From Mallotus nudiflorus (taxonomy: Eukaryota > Streptophyta > Magnoliopsida > Malpighiales > Euphorbiaceae), in assembly GCA_947683625.1 (NCBI GenBank), contig CANTUR010000049.1:5062501-5126500 (forward strand): a DNA stretch of 64,000 nucleotides. The letters are read 5' to 3'. Position 1 is the stretch's first letter, and each line of letters starts with the position of its first letter. The notes under the pieces are model-generated. The model saw nothing but the letters and a program-made list of their open reading frames with translations, had not been told where the DNA came from and did not search any database. This document shows, one piece after another, positions 11,915 to 23,846 of the stretch. The translations under genes were made by a program, and so were the position numbers.

Positions 11915-12229
11915 TGTTTCACTAAACTTTAACATGAATATCCGATTTGCCCTTTTGTTACTTTTTAAATCAATTTAATCACTAAATTATTTAATAAAGG
12001 TCATATTAGCTTTAACAATTACGTTTTTCCCCTTATTTATTTGACAGGTGAATAAAAGACTCCCTAAACATTTACAAATACCTCCCTAATATTTTACTTA
12101 TAAGATTTTTTTTCATAAAAATAGAAAAAAAATTAATATGGTTTAACTTTTTCTCTTGCAAAAACACAATATTTGACAATAATTATTTAAAAAAATACGG
12201 TGGTTGTTTTGAACAATAAAAAAACAACA

Positions 12230-12670
12230 AATGAACGAAACAACTCAAAACAAACAAAAACAACCTATGCAGCAAGTAGATTGTAAAACCATAGAACAAA
12301 AACCTCAAGATAACTTAAAGCAACAAAAAAACAACTCATGCGGCAACCAAACCTCAAAATAAAAAAAATAAAAAAAACAATTTAAAACAACAAAAAACAA
12401 CCCATGCAGCAACCAAACCTCAAAACAATAAAAAAAAAACATCCATGCAACAACCAAACTATATATCCATATAATATAAACCTCAAAACCACCAAAAAGA
12501 ACTCATTCACCAAACAGACCATAAACTATAGAACAAATACCTAAAAAAAAAAAACCGAAACAACTCAAACCAAATGTGCAATAACTAGACCGTAAATCCA
12601 CAGAACATAAACCTCAAAACAACCAAAAATCACCCATGCAACAATCAAACCATAAACCCATAAAACATAC
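12230..12670. repeat. Degenerate ~60-65 bp tandem array
   Basis: Several A/C-rich units recur, built around CCCATGCAGCAACCAAACC, ..ATAGAACAAAAACCTCAAAAC.. and AACAACTCAAA. At least six units can be followed, with variable A runs between them. No coding capacity. Confidence 0.6.
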
Positions 12671-12675
12671 AACTA

Positions 12676-12890
12676 AGTATGGCTGAGCACAGTACGGAAA
12701 AAATGTCAAACCAAACCAAAATACCAAATCAAAAGACATTAAAATGGTACCAAGCTAAATAATTTTAACCACGAACTAAACTAAACCAAAATTTGTGATT
12801 AATTTGGTATAGTACTGCATATTTACAAAAAACTGAACCGAGAACCATACTGAACCACACTGAAACTATACCGAATTGAAAACTTAATAT
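12676..12890. repeat. Segment rich in AACCAAACC/ACCGAACC words, possible hAT-like MITE remnant
   Basis: Begins near TATGGCTGAGCACAGTACGG and continues with many ACCAAACCAAAAT, GAACCGAGAACC and ACCGAATTG words. These are typical of the inner parts of some plant hAT-type MITEs. A related stretch at about 13720-13770 in the other orientation (CCGAATTTTCATGCCGAACC) could be its partner arm. Confidence 0.3.
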
Positions 12891-14089
12891 AATAATAAAT
12901 ATTAATTTAATAAATAATATATAAATGTGAATAATATTAATGAACTTATTATATATTTTTTATTGTATTATTAAGTAGTATATATTAAGTAGCATATGTA
13001 TAATAATATATGATAAAATTTAATATACTTTGTGTTTAAAATATAAAAAATAAATTACTAAAAATATGAAAATAAAAAAATTCACATTGCATGGTTTCAA
13101 ATAATTCAATCAATAAGTAAGAATGTGAAATGTCCATTACAATATAATTTAAACTTAAATTATGAGAAATAAGAAATTTGTTATTATTATCAACAACAAG
13201 TAAAAAATATGGAATGTCCATTATATTTCAATTTAAACTAAAAATATGACAATAAAAAAGTTAATATTATATGATTTCAAATTGTATAATTTATTAATTC
13301 AATTATTATTATTATTATTATTATTGATAAATTATTAATTATTAATTATAGTAGGTAATCTAATTTTATTGATATTATTAAAATTAATGAGCTACCTAAT
13401 ATTATTATAATTATTATTTTTATTGCATATTAATACATAGACATATATTATAATAACTAAAAAATGTAATTTTGCCCCAAACTATATCACTTTGATTAAA
13501 GTAAGTAAATGATATTACAAATCACAACAAGAAAAATGTCATTTTTATTAATTAAAGTATATTTTTATTGTTATATTTAATAATTTATTTATTTTTATTA
13601 TTATTAAGTAATCTAATTAATCTTAACAAACTTTTACTATTTATTTGTTGGTAATAAATATAAATTCAATTAATAATATAAATTTGCATATAACATAAAT
13701 TTTCAAATTCCCTTTTTGAACCATAAAATACCTATTCGTTCTAAAATAACCGAATTTTCATGCCGAACCATCTCGGAAAATGGGATGATACTAATTTGAA
13801 GATTTTTAAATTTAGTACTAGCATTAGAGATTTTATTTTTGAAATCTCTAAAAATTGATATGGTTCTGAAGATTTTAAATTTTAGATATTCACAACCCGT
13901 GTTTTTCCCTACAACTAACAACAACCAAAACAACAAAAATAATCTAACAATATCCATAACACTAGGAACATAGATCCAAAAACAAAATAAAAAAAAATGT
14001 AAAAATTACCTAAGTGCCAATAACAAAAAAAAAAAAAAAAGATAACCACTCATCAAATAAAAAAAAAAGTCTACATTGACAAAAAATTA

Positions 14090-14240
14090 TCAACACCTAT
14101 AGCACCAGAAACATAATATCCAAAAACCAATCAGAAAAAGAAGAAAAAGATTGACAAAAGTCAATCAACACATATGGCACCAAAAACCAATTAGAAAAAG
14201 AAGAAGAAGATTGACAAAAATCTATAAATACTCATATCGC
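14090..14240. repeat. ~75-bp imperfect tandem repeat
   Basis: Two to three units share CACCAGAAACATAATATCC / CACCAAAAACC, CCAAT(C/T)AGAAAAAGAAGAA and AGATTGACAAAA in the same order. Confidence 0.55.
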
Positions 14241-14321
14241 CCGAAATAAAAATTTAAAAATAAAATTAAAAAAAAAAAAGAAAAAAACACCGATCACAAT
14301 TGTTTGAGTTTTTTTTTTTTT

Positions 14322-14520
14322 TTTTGCTGCTAAAATTCATTATTAATGAAGTTAATTTTGTAAATTTTATTATAGTTTTGTGGTGAGTGTGGAAGAAAGA
14401 TTAAGATAGTAATGAGGTTACTTTTGCTGCTAAAATCCATTATTAATGAAGTTAATTTTGTAAATTTTATTATAGTTTTGTGGTGAGTGTGGAAGAAAGA
14501 TTAAGATTGTAATGGATTTG
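14322..14520. repeat. Near-perfect 100-bp tandem duplication
   Basis: TTTTGCTGCTAAAATTCAT at 14322 and TTTTGCTGCTAAAATCCAT at 14422 begin two copies exactly 100 bp apart. They run through TTAATGAAGTTAATTTTG and GTGGTGAGTGTGGAAGAAAG. I see only two substitutions over about 90 bases, so this is a recent duplication. Confidence 0.85.
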
Positions 14521-15061
14521 GGATAAATCACAAATAGAAAAAAGAGAGAGAAAAAAAAAGAAAATAGCTTAAAAACGAAATCACGCTACGATTAGTTTTT
14601 AAAAAATAAAAAACAAAAAGCCATTGTAATTTTGAAACTTTTTGCTTTGACTACAGATATTTGTGTAATTTTTCCTTTGCTTATGTAACAAATTAATTAT
14701 TATTTGAGTAAAAAAAATTAAAATTTTTATATTATATTTAAAATTTTAATTTTTATACTAATTTACCAATAATCTTTTTATAGTTGTAAAATATATTGAT
14801 TTTTATATCTATATTAATTTTTTTAAGTTATACTTAGTACTCAAATTTATATATATATATATATATATCTTAATCACTTAATAAATTTATTCTTATAATT
14901 AATTATGATAGAAATAGTTTAATTTTAAATTAATCTTAGTTTATTATTATTATTTCATTACTTTTAAATAAAAAGTTTTAATAGCTTATAATTTATATGT
15001 ATATGAAAAAAATTTGAATGTTATTATAATTTAAAAATTAAATAAAATGTATGGATGAATG

Positions 15062-15065
<4 letters not shown>

Positions 15066-15115
<50 letters not shown>
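15066..15115. repeat. (AT)n microsatellite
   Basis: About 46 bases of uninterrupted AT dinucleotides. A shorter run is at about 14848-14867. Confidence 0.9.
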
Positions 15116-15117
<2 letters not shown>

Positions 15118-15639
15118 TAATTAAATTTATATACTTATATAATTAATTTTTAATTTTTAAAAGTTTTCACTATAATAAGGACTAATTTGTTAAATAAGTA
15201 ATACATTAGGAAGGTTTTAGTAAATATCTAGGGGTTCTTTCGTTCACCTGTTAAAAAATGAGGTCAAGTGTAATTGTGAGGGTTAATTTGACTTTTATTG
15301 GATATTTTAGTGACTAAATTGGTCCGAAATTTAACAAAAGAGCAGATGTGGTATTTGTTGAAAAGTCCAAAGGAAATTCACCCTTTTTCCTAATGAATCA
15401 CCATTATAATTCAAATGTAAATCAAATAAATTTACCATTTACTCCTAATTTTGTGAAGAGCGAGACCTCTAAATAAAAATAATATGTCAAGTTGACAATT
15501 TAAATATAAATGTAGGGATAGAGATTTTTGCAATCATTCCATTGATAATTGTACTCCATTTTGAGTTCATTTGTAGTTTAAATGACTTAATTATCCTTAA
15601 TTTAAAATAATTATATTTTATTATTTCATTAAATTATGA

Positions 15640-16445
15640 AAAGTGCATTTTCTACAACAATCAATACTAACTTAATAGCTCAACCAATAATGTTCTTGAT
15701 AGCTCTCTCTAATAGCTTTTCGTTAGCCCTCTTTCCACCTTAGCCATGCTGAAAACCAAAGTATTCCTACAGCTCTTGTTGCATCAGGTGACGTTGAGAA
15801 ATACCAAGTTTATAGCAACTTCAAATCCTTCGTCAACACCAACTTCTAGTCATTCAACATCATCTAGGTATCTGATCTGCATCATGAATGGATAGATTTG
15901 CTATGGATCTTCACTGCAATGCTGCAAGCTACGGTTAGTGGTATAAAGTCCAACACTTTCGTCAAGTTGTTTCTCAATGATTGGCTTCCCAATTTTCTAC
16001 CAATTCTATGGTTTCTTCAATCACAGCATAAGGAATTGTTTGACATTCATATCAAAGGAAGCTCCTCTGGAAATCGCTAAAGTTCTAACCTTTGCTATTC
16101 TGTCAACTACAGTAGGACAACTCTCCTTGAATGCTTCATATTCATCGGAGAAGATTGCTCTTCCACTGCTGCTAGTTCAATCTCTAGAGTAAATTCTGAT
16201 GGAGGTTCGTGACATACAACTCATTGATGACAATCCAAAAGCTTCGAGTGCAGTTTTGAAAATGAATGATGGGCCAAACGCTAAAGAGATAATGCTGATA
16301 GCCCAATCAAGTACAAGCTTAGGACTACTAGACCAGAAGGTTCATAAATCCATAATGAAGACTTTGGCCCGATCCTACCAAAATGTGAACATGTCTAAAA
16401 GGGCTACCAATAAAGCAAGTTCCACCACTTCTAGCCTGGCCTAGT
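15640..16445 (+). pseudogene. Higher-GC island with broken open frames, origin unknown
   Basis: Base composition rises visibly against the surrounding DNA, and open frames extend on the plus strand: 15898-16080 (contains NDWLPNFLPILWFLQ), 15977-16192 in another frame, and 16199-16444 (MEVRDIQLIDDNPKASS.. to a TAG). Upstream the first frame continues back to about 15770 through two stops (ALVASGDVEKYQVYSNF region). The pattern suggests an old coding sequence with stops and frameshifts, or a captured gene fragment. I do not recognise a family and no catalytic or binding motif stands out. The last frame (81 codons) could be a real short exon; its start and any splice partners are unclear. Confidence 0.35.
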
Positions 16446-16449
16446 TTAA

Positions 16450-18090
16450 TCTAGGTTATTTTGTTGACGCCCTTAATTTTGTTAGTGGAGGGCCCACTTT
16501 TTTTTTTTTTTTTTAAGTTTTGTTTCCTTTGATTTCATTTATATCCATGTTTTGGGACATTTTTGAAAGCTGGCCAACAACTTCAGTGTTTTTTCATCTT
16601 TTTCTCTCTTTTTTTAAAATTTTTTAATCTATTTATTATTATTGAAATCATCTTTAATTTAAGTTTATTATACGTATTTATTTGATTTGTATATTTTAAA
16701 TAATTTAATTTTATATTTAAAAATTAATTTTTTTAATTTTGAAACTTACTATTATTTAGAATATAAAAATTAAGCTAATTAAACTAAAAATTACTCATAG
16801 TCTTCAATAATTATTTTTTTTCATAATTATTTAGAATGTATAAATTAAACTAATTAAAGTAAAAAATTACTCATAGTATTTAATAATTATTTTTCAATAA
16901 AAATAACAAAAAAATATGAAATATATCAAATAAATTATTATTTTATTATTAATACTCATAAAAGTAAAAATTATATTTATGGTCTTAATTTTATTATTAA
17001 TTATGAAAAAACTGGAAAAACAACAAATAGCAACAGAAATCAACAAAAATAAACAAAAGCCAACAACTGTAATTTTTTGTTACTTTTGTTGATTTTGTTA
17101 TTTCAGTTGTAACTTTTAATTGTTTTTGTTGTTTCTCTTTATTTAAATTTGTTGATTTTTGTTAAAAATAAACAAACAATAAAAATTACTAATAAACGTA
17201 AAAATTTTATATATAGCCTTTATTTTGTCATTAATAATGAAATAATTATTTAAATATAATAAAAAAATCAACAAAAACCAACAACATAGAATTTTGTTGT
17301 TTTGTCGTTTCAATTTTTGTTTTTAGTTTTTTTTTTCCGATTTGTTGATTTTTTTTGGCTTTTTTTTGTTGATGTTACAAATACATCATAAAATTTGTAA
17401 ACTTGTTACATATTAATGATCAATAATTATCAAATAATTTTTTTTAAAAAGAAGTTGTTAGACATTTTTATAAACAAATTAAAGTAAAAAAATAAAATCC
17501 TTATTCATTAAGAATATAAAAGGAGAAATTTTTTTATTTATTGTTGTTATAATAGTTAAAGATATTTATTTTTGGTTTAACAATAATTGAAAATGTTTAG
17601 TTTATAATTATTCATTTGAAAAAAAAAAAGGTTTTAAGAGAAAAAAATATTGAAAAAAAAGAAAACGTTGAGAATCAAATGAAGACAATACCTTAAAATA
17701 AAAAAAATGTTGAGCAAAAAAAAGTTGAGAAAAAAAGATGAAGACATTAGAAAAAATGTTGAGAAAAAGAGATAAATTTTGTACTATAAAAATAAAAAAA
17801 ATGTTAAAAAAAATTGAGCAAAAAACATTAAGAAAAAAATATGAAGACAGTAAAAAAATATTGAGAAAAAATAAATGAAAATAGTATAAAGTAAAAAAAA
17901 GAGTTGAAAAAAATCAATAAAAAAATAATGGAAAAAAAAGACAACCCTAAAAATAAGGGTGGCAAGGGAAGTGAGTTATATTTAAAAGAAAAAAGTTAGA
18001 AAAAATAGTTTTTGAAGTCAACAACATTTTTGAATTTTTTTTATTTTTGGTTTATTTAAGTAAAAAACCTTATTTTGTTCTTTTGTTAAT
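16450..18090. repeat. A/T-rich low-complexity region with small tandem repeats
   Basis: No gene seen. It contains a ~76-bp tandem duplication at about 16750-16900 (TTATTTAGAAT.., CTAATTAAA.., TTACTCATAGT.. twice). It also has partly inverted CAACAAAAATCAACAAA / TTTGTTGATTTTGTT blocks at about 17020-17370 and a degenerate array of GTTGAGAAAAAA..GATGAAGACA units at about 17630-17940. Confidence 0.5.
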
Positions 18091-18096
18091 GGTAGG

Positions 18097-18610
18097 TGTC
18101 ATGACCTAAACCCCCAAGGGCAAGTAATAGGCACTAGGAAATTAGAAAACAATAAGCTTCTGAAACTTATAGTAAGCCTGAGAAATTTATTACAGAAATA
18201 AAACTAACTTTAAAATTCTAAGGAAAATCCGACAGAATTTCTCCATTACCGGGACAAAATCAAAACTTGAAAAAGAGCAAATAACTCCTAATAACATATA
18301 TACTCAACCACCATAACTCCAATGTCATCAAATCACCAACATCTCAACTGAAGTATATAAAAATATACATTATAATGCAATACAATTACCAATGCAAACA
18401 CATAACAACAATTCCTCAAATATTATTGCAGTTTCTAGATTAGCAACAAATCATTCCACAAATATTAATGACATTACAAGGACCTACATAATACTGTTGG
18501 TGAAGAACGAGTCCGATGTAGAAAAGGTGAACTAACTAAAGACCCTCAGATTCCTAGAAAAATAATTGAAGGGAGCCATAACTTACTAAGTAAGCTAATA
18601 TAAAGAAATG
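18097..18610 (-). repeat. First copy of a TGTCATGAC-type repeat (probable LTR terminus, partial)
   Basis: Begins TGTCATGACCTAAACCCCCA, followed by GGCACTAGGAAAT and GTAAGCCTGAGAAATTTA. It continues with ATTGCAGTTTCTAG and CCTAGAAAAATAATTGA. The same landmarks recur in order about 771 bp further on. TGTCACGAC(C/T) with a following GGCACTAGG word is a terminus I associate with plant LTR-type repeats. The orientation (element 5' to the right) is a guess from the pyrimidine-rich leader-like DNA at about 20.9-21.06 kb on the minus strand. Confidence 0.45.
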
Positions 18611-18739
18611 TATATTAATTTAAAAACCTTCTTTTATTAAAACATTTATTACAAATATTTATCATAAAATTGTATTTAAAGGAAATCATTAATTTATCAA
18701 ATACTCTATATATTTCCAAATATAAATCTTTTAAAATAT

Positions 18740-18740
18740 G

Positions 18741-18799
<59 letters not shown>

Positions 18800-18800
18800 C
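18740..18800. repeat. (TA)n(CA)n compound microsatellite
   Basis: TA dinucleotides (about 18743-18781) run directly into CA dinucleotides (about 18782-18799). Confidence 0.9.
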
Positions 18801-18867
18801 AAATATTCATTTGCTAACTTTCTTAAAAATATAACTTCCAAATACCAATTACTTAAACAAATATATA

Positions 18868-19275
18868 TGTCACGACTCAAACCTGGGAGTCATAACCAGT
18901 GCTAGGAAATGAGAATTTATGAGAATCTAGAACCCGTAGTAAGCCTTAAAATAAAATTTTAATAAAATATAATCATAAATATGCTCAAAATTAAAACTTT
19001 TAATAATGAAAAAGAATCTCCATAAATAACATCTTAATAAAAATATTTTACAATATTCAAAATACATAATAACCACCATTAATAACAACCATAGAATACA
19101 ACAAGTATGTAATACTGCTGCAGTGTCTAGCAATATAAGGAAATAATAATTTAAAGTTTACATAGATCAGCCAGAGAGAAAAGGGTCTGACGAAGGGAAC
19201 AACTATAAGATGTCTAATGAGAAGGATCCTAAAAAATAATTGAGGGAGATTAGACTTCACTAATTGAATCATTAT
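18868..19275 (-). repeat. Second copy of the TGTCACGAC-type repeat
   Basis: Begins TGTCACGACTCAAACCTGGG, then AGTGCTAGGAAATGAG, GTAGTAAGCCTTAAAATAAA, CTGCAGTGTCTAGCAATA and GATCCTAAAAAATAATTGAG. These match in order the copy 771 bp upstream. It is probably the edge of a larger repeat that continues to the right. Confidence 0.5.
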
Positions 19276-21071
19276 TATATATATGCATGCAACCTAAGGA
19301 CATAGACGTTCAAACATTAGTATAATAATATTTATTTATTTTATACATACATTTCATACAGATGCTCAAAATTACATTTCATAACAAACAAATAAATGCA
19401 AAAAGATTTAGGTAGAGGACCGAAAATAATATTTCATAAATAAAATAATAAAATCATATATTAAATATGAACAACATCCAATTTTATACAAATAAATATT
19501 CACTTTTATATATATGCAAACATAGCATAATAAAATTCATATTTATCAAAAATTGTAGATGCCAATAATATTTCTACATACAATGCATACATATAATAAT
19601 AACTCATAGGTGGAGTGTGCTCCTCTAAAATGACTCAACTGGTCTGATCCTGTAGGTTTCAGTCCCGGCGTAGCTATAGAAAAATAATAATAAAATAATT
19701 AGGATAAAATCCTAATCTTATACATTCTAGATTTCTACGAAAATAATCGATCTAAGACATGCCTCTGATAAGAGATTGAAAACCAAACATAGACCCGATA
19801 TCACATTTTACAAGAAATTTACTGAAAATTCGGTAAAGTCTCCTTTATAAAACGAACATTTCTCTACTAAAAGTAGAGTCATCCCTGCACAAAAATACAC
19901 TTCAAATATTCCTAAAGCTCAACATCTCAGGTTGAACCTCCGAATTACAATTCACGTCTAACTGAGAACCAATATCACAAATACATAATAAAATAATATA
20001 ATTTCTCAAATCATTAAAATATATCATAAAAAACATTAAAGAAATTCATTTTCCAATTAAATAATAAAATTTTAGTTGTTAGATAATATTTTGCTAATAA
20101 AATCTATTAATCGCATAAAATTTTCATTTTACAATTAAATTAGCATAAATTCTAAATAATTATTAAAATCACCTATTATTATCATAAAAATTATAAAATG
20201 CTCATTTAGGCTAAAAAATAATATATAAATTTATTTCTCAAAACAACTACTAAATAATTAATATTTGGAAAATAATTATAAAAATTATTTCTATATTTTA
20301 TGTATAAAAAATTAGTCTAAACAGCATAATTAACAACAATTTCAATTAAAATCAAATAATTCACCAATTTCTAATATTTTCTCAAAAATACATATTTATA
20401 CATAATCTTTAAAATTTCATAATTAAAATTCTATACATAATTTCATAAAACTTTCTTAACAAAGTTTACTCTACATAATTAATAGAATTTAATAAAAATA
20501 TAAAATTTTAAGGCCGAAACAATTACTTGAACAGTAACCCCAAAATCAAAAAAATTGAAAAATCATAAAAATAATTAAAAATCACTATTGGCTAGATCTC
20601 AACCTTAATTACATATAATCTCAAAGTAACAATATATAATAAATCAAATTCAAGCTCAATTTCACAAAATAATCAAAATTAACCTAAAAATAATTTCACA
20701 AAATTGAGTTTGTTACTGGAGTTACTCGAACAAATTGAGTGAGGGGAAATGAAGCTCGGAGGAAGAGCTTCTGATCAAGACTGGCGGTGGCAGTTGGAGT
20801 GGCTAGAGTCATTGTCAGCAAGTCCTTGAGTAATCCGGCAACGATGGAAAACTAGGAAGGAAAAGAAGGAGAAGGAGTGGTGGTGTTGTTAAGAAGAGGA
20901 GGAACAGCTATTGGCAATGGCACTGACAGGTGGAGGTGGCAGTGTGCTAGTGGTAGGTGACGTTGTTGGGTGTGTAGGAAGAAGAAGAGGAGAAGAGGGA
21001 AAGAAAAGAAAGAAAGAAAGAAGGAAAGAGAAAAAGAAAAAAAAATTGGTTTTTGTACTTTTTTTAACTAC

Positions 21072-21121
<50 letters not shown>

Positions 21122-21350
21122 TCTTCCCAAAATATATTTATACACTTACCAATTAATCTAAATTTAATAAAACTACTCCAAATATTATAATCTCATAAAT
21201 AATTAAATAATAATTAACATTAAATAATCCCTCACTTAAATTAATAATTAATAAAAATTCAAGTTATAATAATATAATAAGAAGATAAAATAATAAAATA
21301 ATATTAATAAATAATTTAGATGGGAATTAGTAATAGAATCTTAAACCACA
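19276..21350. repeat. Probable interior of the TGTCACGAC repeat, non-coding
   Basis: AT-rich, with no gene. Features are a short GC patch (about 19610-19680, with TGACTCAACTGGTCTGATCC and CAGTCCCGGCG) and a purine-rich stretch at about 20730-21045. The latter is G-rich, then (GAAAG)n, and would be a pyrimidine-rich leader on the minus strand. An (AAT)n microsatellite lies at about 21072-21120. Confidence 0.4.
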
Positions 21351-21374
21351 AATGTAAAAGTCATTCAGCTCTCT

Positions 21375-21600
21375 TACTTATCCAATAATTGTAGATTCCT
21401 ACGAGCTAAGCTTTAACTGAGCTACCAGTCACAGTCAGTTTCTTAATCCTGTAGTTACTAACAGTTCCCGAGAGTTAAGTATCAACTAAGCCATCGGTCC
21501 CAGTAAATGTTCAACTAAATTACACCTGAGAGTTATGCATTAATTGAGCCTTTTAAATACTATACGCCTAAGAGCTAAGCATTAGCCAAGCTTCACAATT
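21375..21600. repeat. Degenerate ~55-60 bp tandem array
   Basis: Four units share GAGCTAAGCTTTAACTGAGC / GAGTTAAGTATCAACTAAGCC / GAGTTATGCATTAATTGAGCC / GAGCTAAGCATTAGCCAAGC. The first two are followed by CAGTCACAGT or TCGGTCCCAGT words. The array is old and diverged. Confidence 0.65.
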
Positions 21601-22770
21601 AGATTTCTTAATAAGGGCCCAACTTAAGAATCATTACATGTATGCACACGGTCTTGATGACACCCCTTAAATAACTCATTCTACTAGTCTTTTCCAAATT
21701 CTTTTTATCCATAAAGGCATAATAAATTCCAAGGAATATTAATATTGGAAATAAAATACTTTGATTTTTATTATCTACAACATCATTAACATTAATAATC
21801 TTATTAACAATAATTATACAAGATAGCATTGATAATAATAATCAAAGTAAAATTAGTATCTTTAAAATATCAAATCAACAATATGGATATTTCAATTATT
21901 AAAAATATAAATTCTTTAAGTAAATTTCTTTTTATGTATGCTAAAGAGTAAAGTTGCAAGGAACTATAATAATTGGGAATGAAATACTTTTATTTTATTC
22001 CCCACAATATCTTATAATTTGAAATCATAATAACAAAGAATAGCAATAAAGCATCAATAATAATCATAACTTAAATAGCATACTTAAATTATCTAAATCA
22101 TTAAAATGGGCATTTCAAATGCTAAAATACAATTTCTTGAACTAAATTTCCTTTTTAATTATAATTAACTAATCTAGGATCTTATGCATAAACGTAACAC
22201 ACATTTCCAAATATTAACTTACAAGTGAAGCAAGCAAACTGATGTGTCTTTGTTTGCCTATTACCCAATGTCTCTGCTCCGGTATACTTTGTAAATAATA
22301 TATATATATATATATCCCAAAAATTCTAAAAATTTATAAAAAAGATGGAATAATGAAAATTAACTTAAGAACATCCTAAATGATTAATTTGAGGCTTAAG
22401 AATTATCTCTGACGATTTAACTAACTTAAATTGAAATTAACTAATTTCCATCGCAACCTTTCCTGGATTTATTTCTCAAACTCCATAAAGAATTAAAATA
22501 AACTTTGTATATGAAAATTGATCATCACAATTTATACTATTTATTAAAAATAGCTCATAATCATTTTCGAGTCGGTACTGTTCACTCACTCAAAATTCAG
22601 GTGGACCCATTGAATTCTCATCAGAAAGTAAAATATCCTACCAAAAAAATTAAACCAAAATGTTAATAATTAATGGAACACACTTAAAGCTTTAAACATC
22701 CTAAAATCAGTATTGAATTAAGGAAATGAGTAACAAAATGAAATTACGTAAAAATATTCATAAAATATTC
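21600..22770. other. AT-rich repeat-like DNA without gene
   Basis: Contains a diverged internal duplication: CTTTTTATCC..GGAATATTAATATTGGAAATAAAATACTTTGATTTT near 21.7 kb resembles AATAATTGGGAATGAAATACTTTTATTTT near 21.97 kb, each followed by ATAATAACAA/GATAGCA words. A short (TA)n lies at about 22295-22314. No coding evidence. Confidence 0.4.
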
Positions 22771-22772
22771 TA

Positions 22773-23178
22773 CAGGTGTAGATCAAATAAGAGGTCAGTG
22801 CCTATAGACTTCTAATGTCAAGACGATCATAATGGAACCAACCTTGTCACTTGAAACCTATCGAAATAGTGTGAAATGGAGGTAGGAGGCTGACTGAAAA
22901 ATGCAAATTTTGCACTATTCTAAGCTACTTTTTGCAAAATGAACACTACTGGAATAAAAAGGAGAACGAGAAGTGTCTATAATTTTAATTTGAGATCGAT
23001 CATAATTCGTTTGAGTATTAAATGAAGGATAAGAAAAAGTATAGGGGCCAAAATGAAATTGGCCACCTAAAATACTCAAACTTTCACCACGTCTCTCTTT
23101 ATGCTGTAGGACCCCTTTTTTCCTTTTAAAGTGGACACTTGCCACATGCCCATCTCCCTATGGCTCTTCTTTTTTCTA

Positions 23179-23210
<32 letters not shown>

Positions 23211-23640
23211 ACACACACATATATATATATATACGGGTGTAGATAAGATGTGTGGTAAGTGCCTATAGACTTCTGACGTCGAGATGAACACAATAGAACC
23301 AACCTTGTTGCTTGAAACCTACTAAAATAGTGCAAAATGTAGGTAAAAGGCTGACTAAAAAATGCAAATTCTGCACTATTCTAAGCCACTTCTTGCAAAA
23401 TGAACACTACTGGAATAAAGAGGAGAATGAGAAGTGTCTATAGTTTTAATTTGAGGTCGATCATATTTCATTTGGGTGTTAAATAGAGGAAAATAAAAAA
23501 TACATGGACCAAAATGAAAATTGCCACCTAAAGTACTTAAACTCCCACCGCTTCTCTCTTCACATTGTAGGACCCCTTTTTTTCCTTTTAAAATGGACAC
23601 TTGCCACGTGTCCATCTCCCCATGGCTCTTCTTTTTTTAA
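22773..23640. repeat. 461-bp tandem duplication with a shared minus-strand open frame
   Basis: Two copies begin CAGGTGTAGATCAAATAAG (about 22774) and CGGGTGTAGATAAGATG (about 23234). They run in parallel through GTGCCTATAGACTTCT, GGCTGACTRAAAAATGCAAAT, GGACCCCTTTTTT and GGACACTTGCCAC to CATGGCTCTTCTTTTTT/CTATGGCTCTTCTTTTTT. An (AC)n(AT)n microsatellite (about 23178-23233) separates them. Both keep a minus-strand open frame: 23145-22915 (76 codons) and 23615-23376 (79 codons), similar along most of their length (KGVLQ.., SSSVHFA near the end). This may be part of the 5' LTR or flank of the following retroelement. Confidence 0.75.
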
Positions 23641-23650
23641 TATATATATT

Positions 23651-23815
23651 TAATTAAGGTCTTTATTTTCCTATACAAGGTTACTTGTAAAGGAAGAACA
23701 TCCAAGATAAATAGGAAAAGATTCCTGACCAGGAGACTCCCAAATAGGAAAAAACACTTTCATAGTAAGCATAGGACTTTTATCTAATAGGAATCCTATT
23801 CTTCTCAGGTTTGAG

Positions 23816-23846
<31 letters not shown>

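Larger units (their letters stand above)
11915..15372. mobile_element. ~3.5-kb element bounded by ~180-200 bp terminal inverted repeats (MULE-like, non-autonomous)
   Basis: About 11930-12110 and the reverse complement of about 15180-15365 align throughout. Paired words are TTTGCCCTTTTGTTA with CTGCTCTTTTGTTA, AATCACTAAATTATTTAATAAA with AGTCACTAAAATATCCAATAAA, and TTGACAGGTGAATAAAAGAC with TAACAGGTGAACGAAAGAAC. Long inverted repeats around a non-coding interior fit a Mutator-like non-autonomous element. The interior holds tandem repeats, A-rich low-complexity DNA and no transposase frame. The left end runs into a (TA)n tract, so a target duplication cannot be read. Confidence 0.65.

Noticed and set aside
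23076..23335. Overlapping minus-strand frames with Cys-Val repeats
   Set aside because: They run through the (AC)n microsatellite and are open by composition only.
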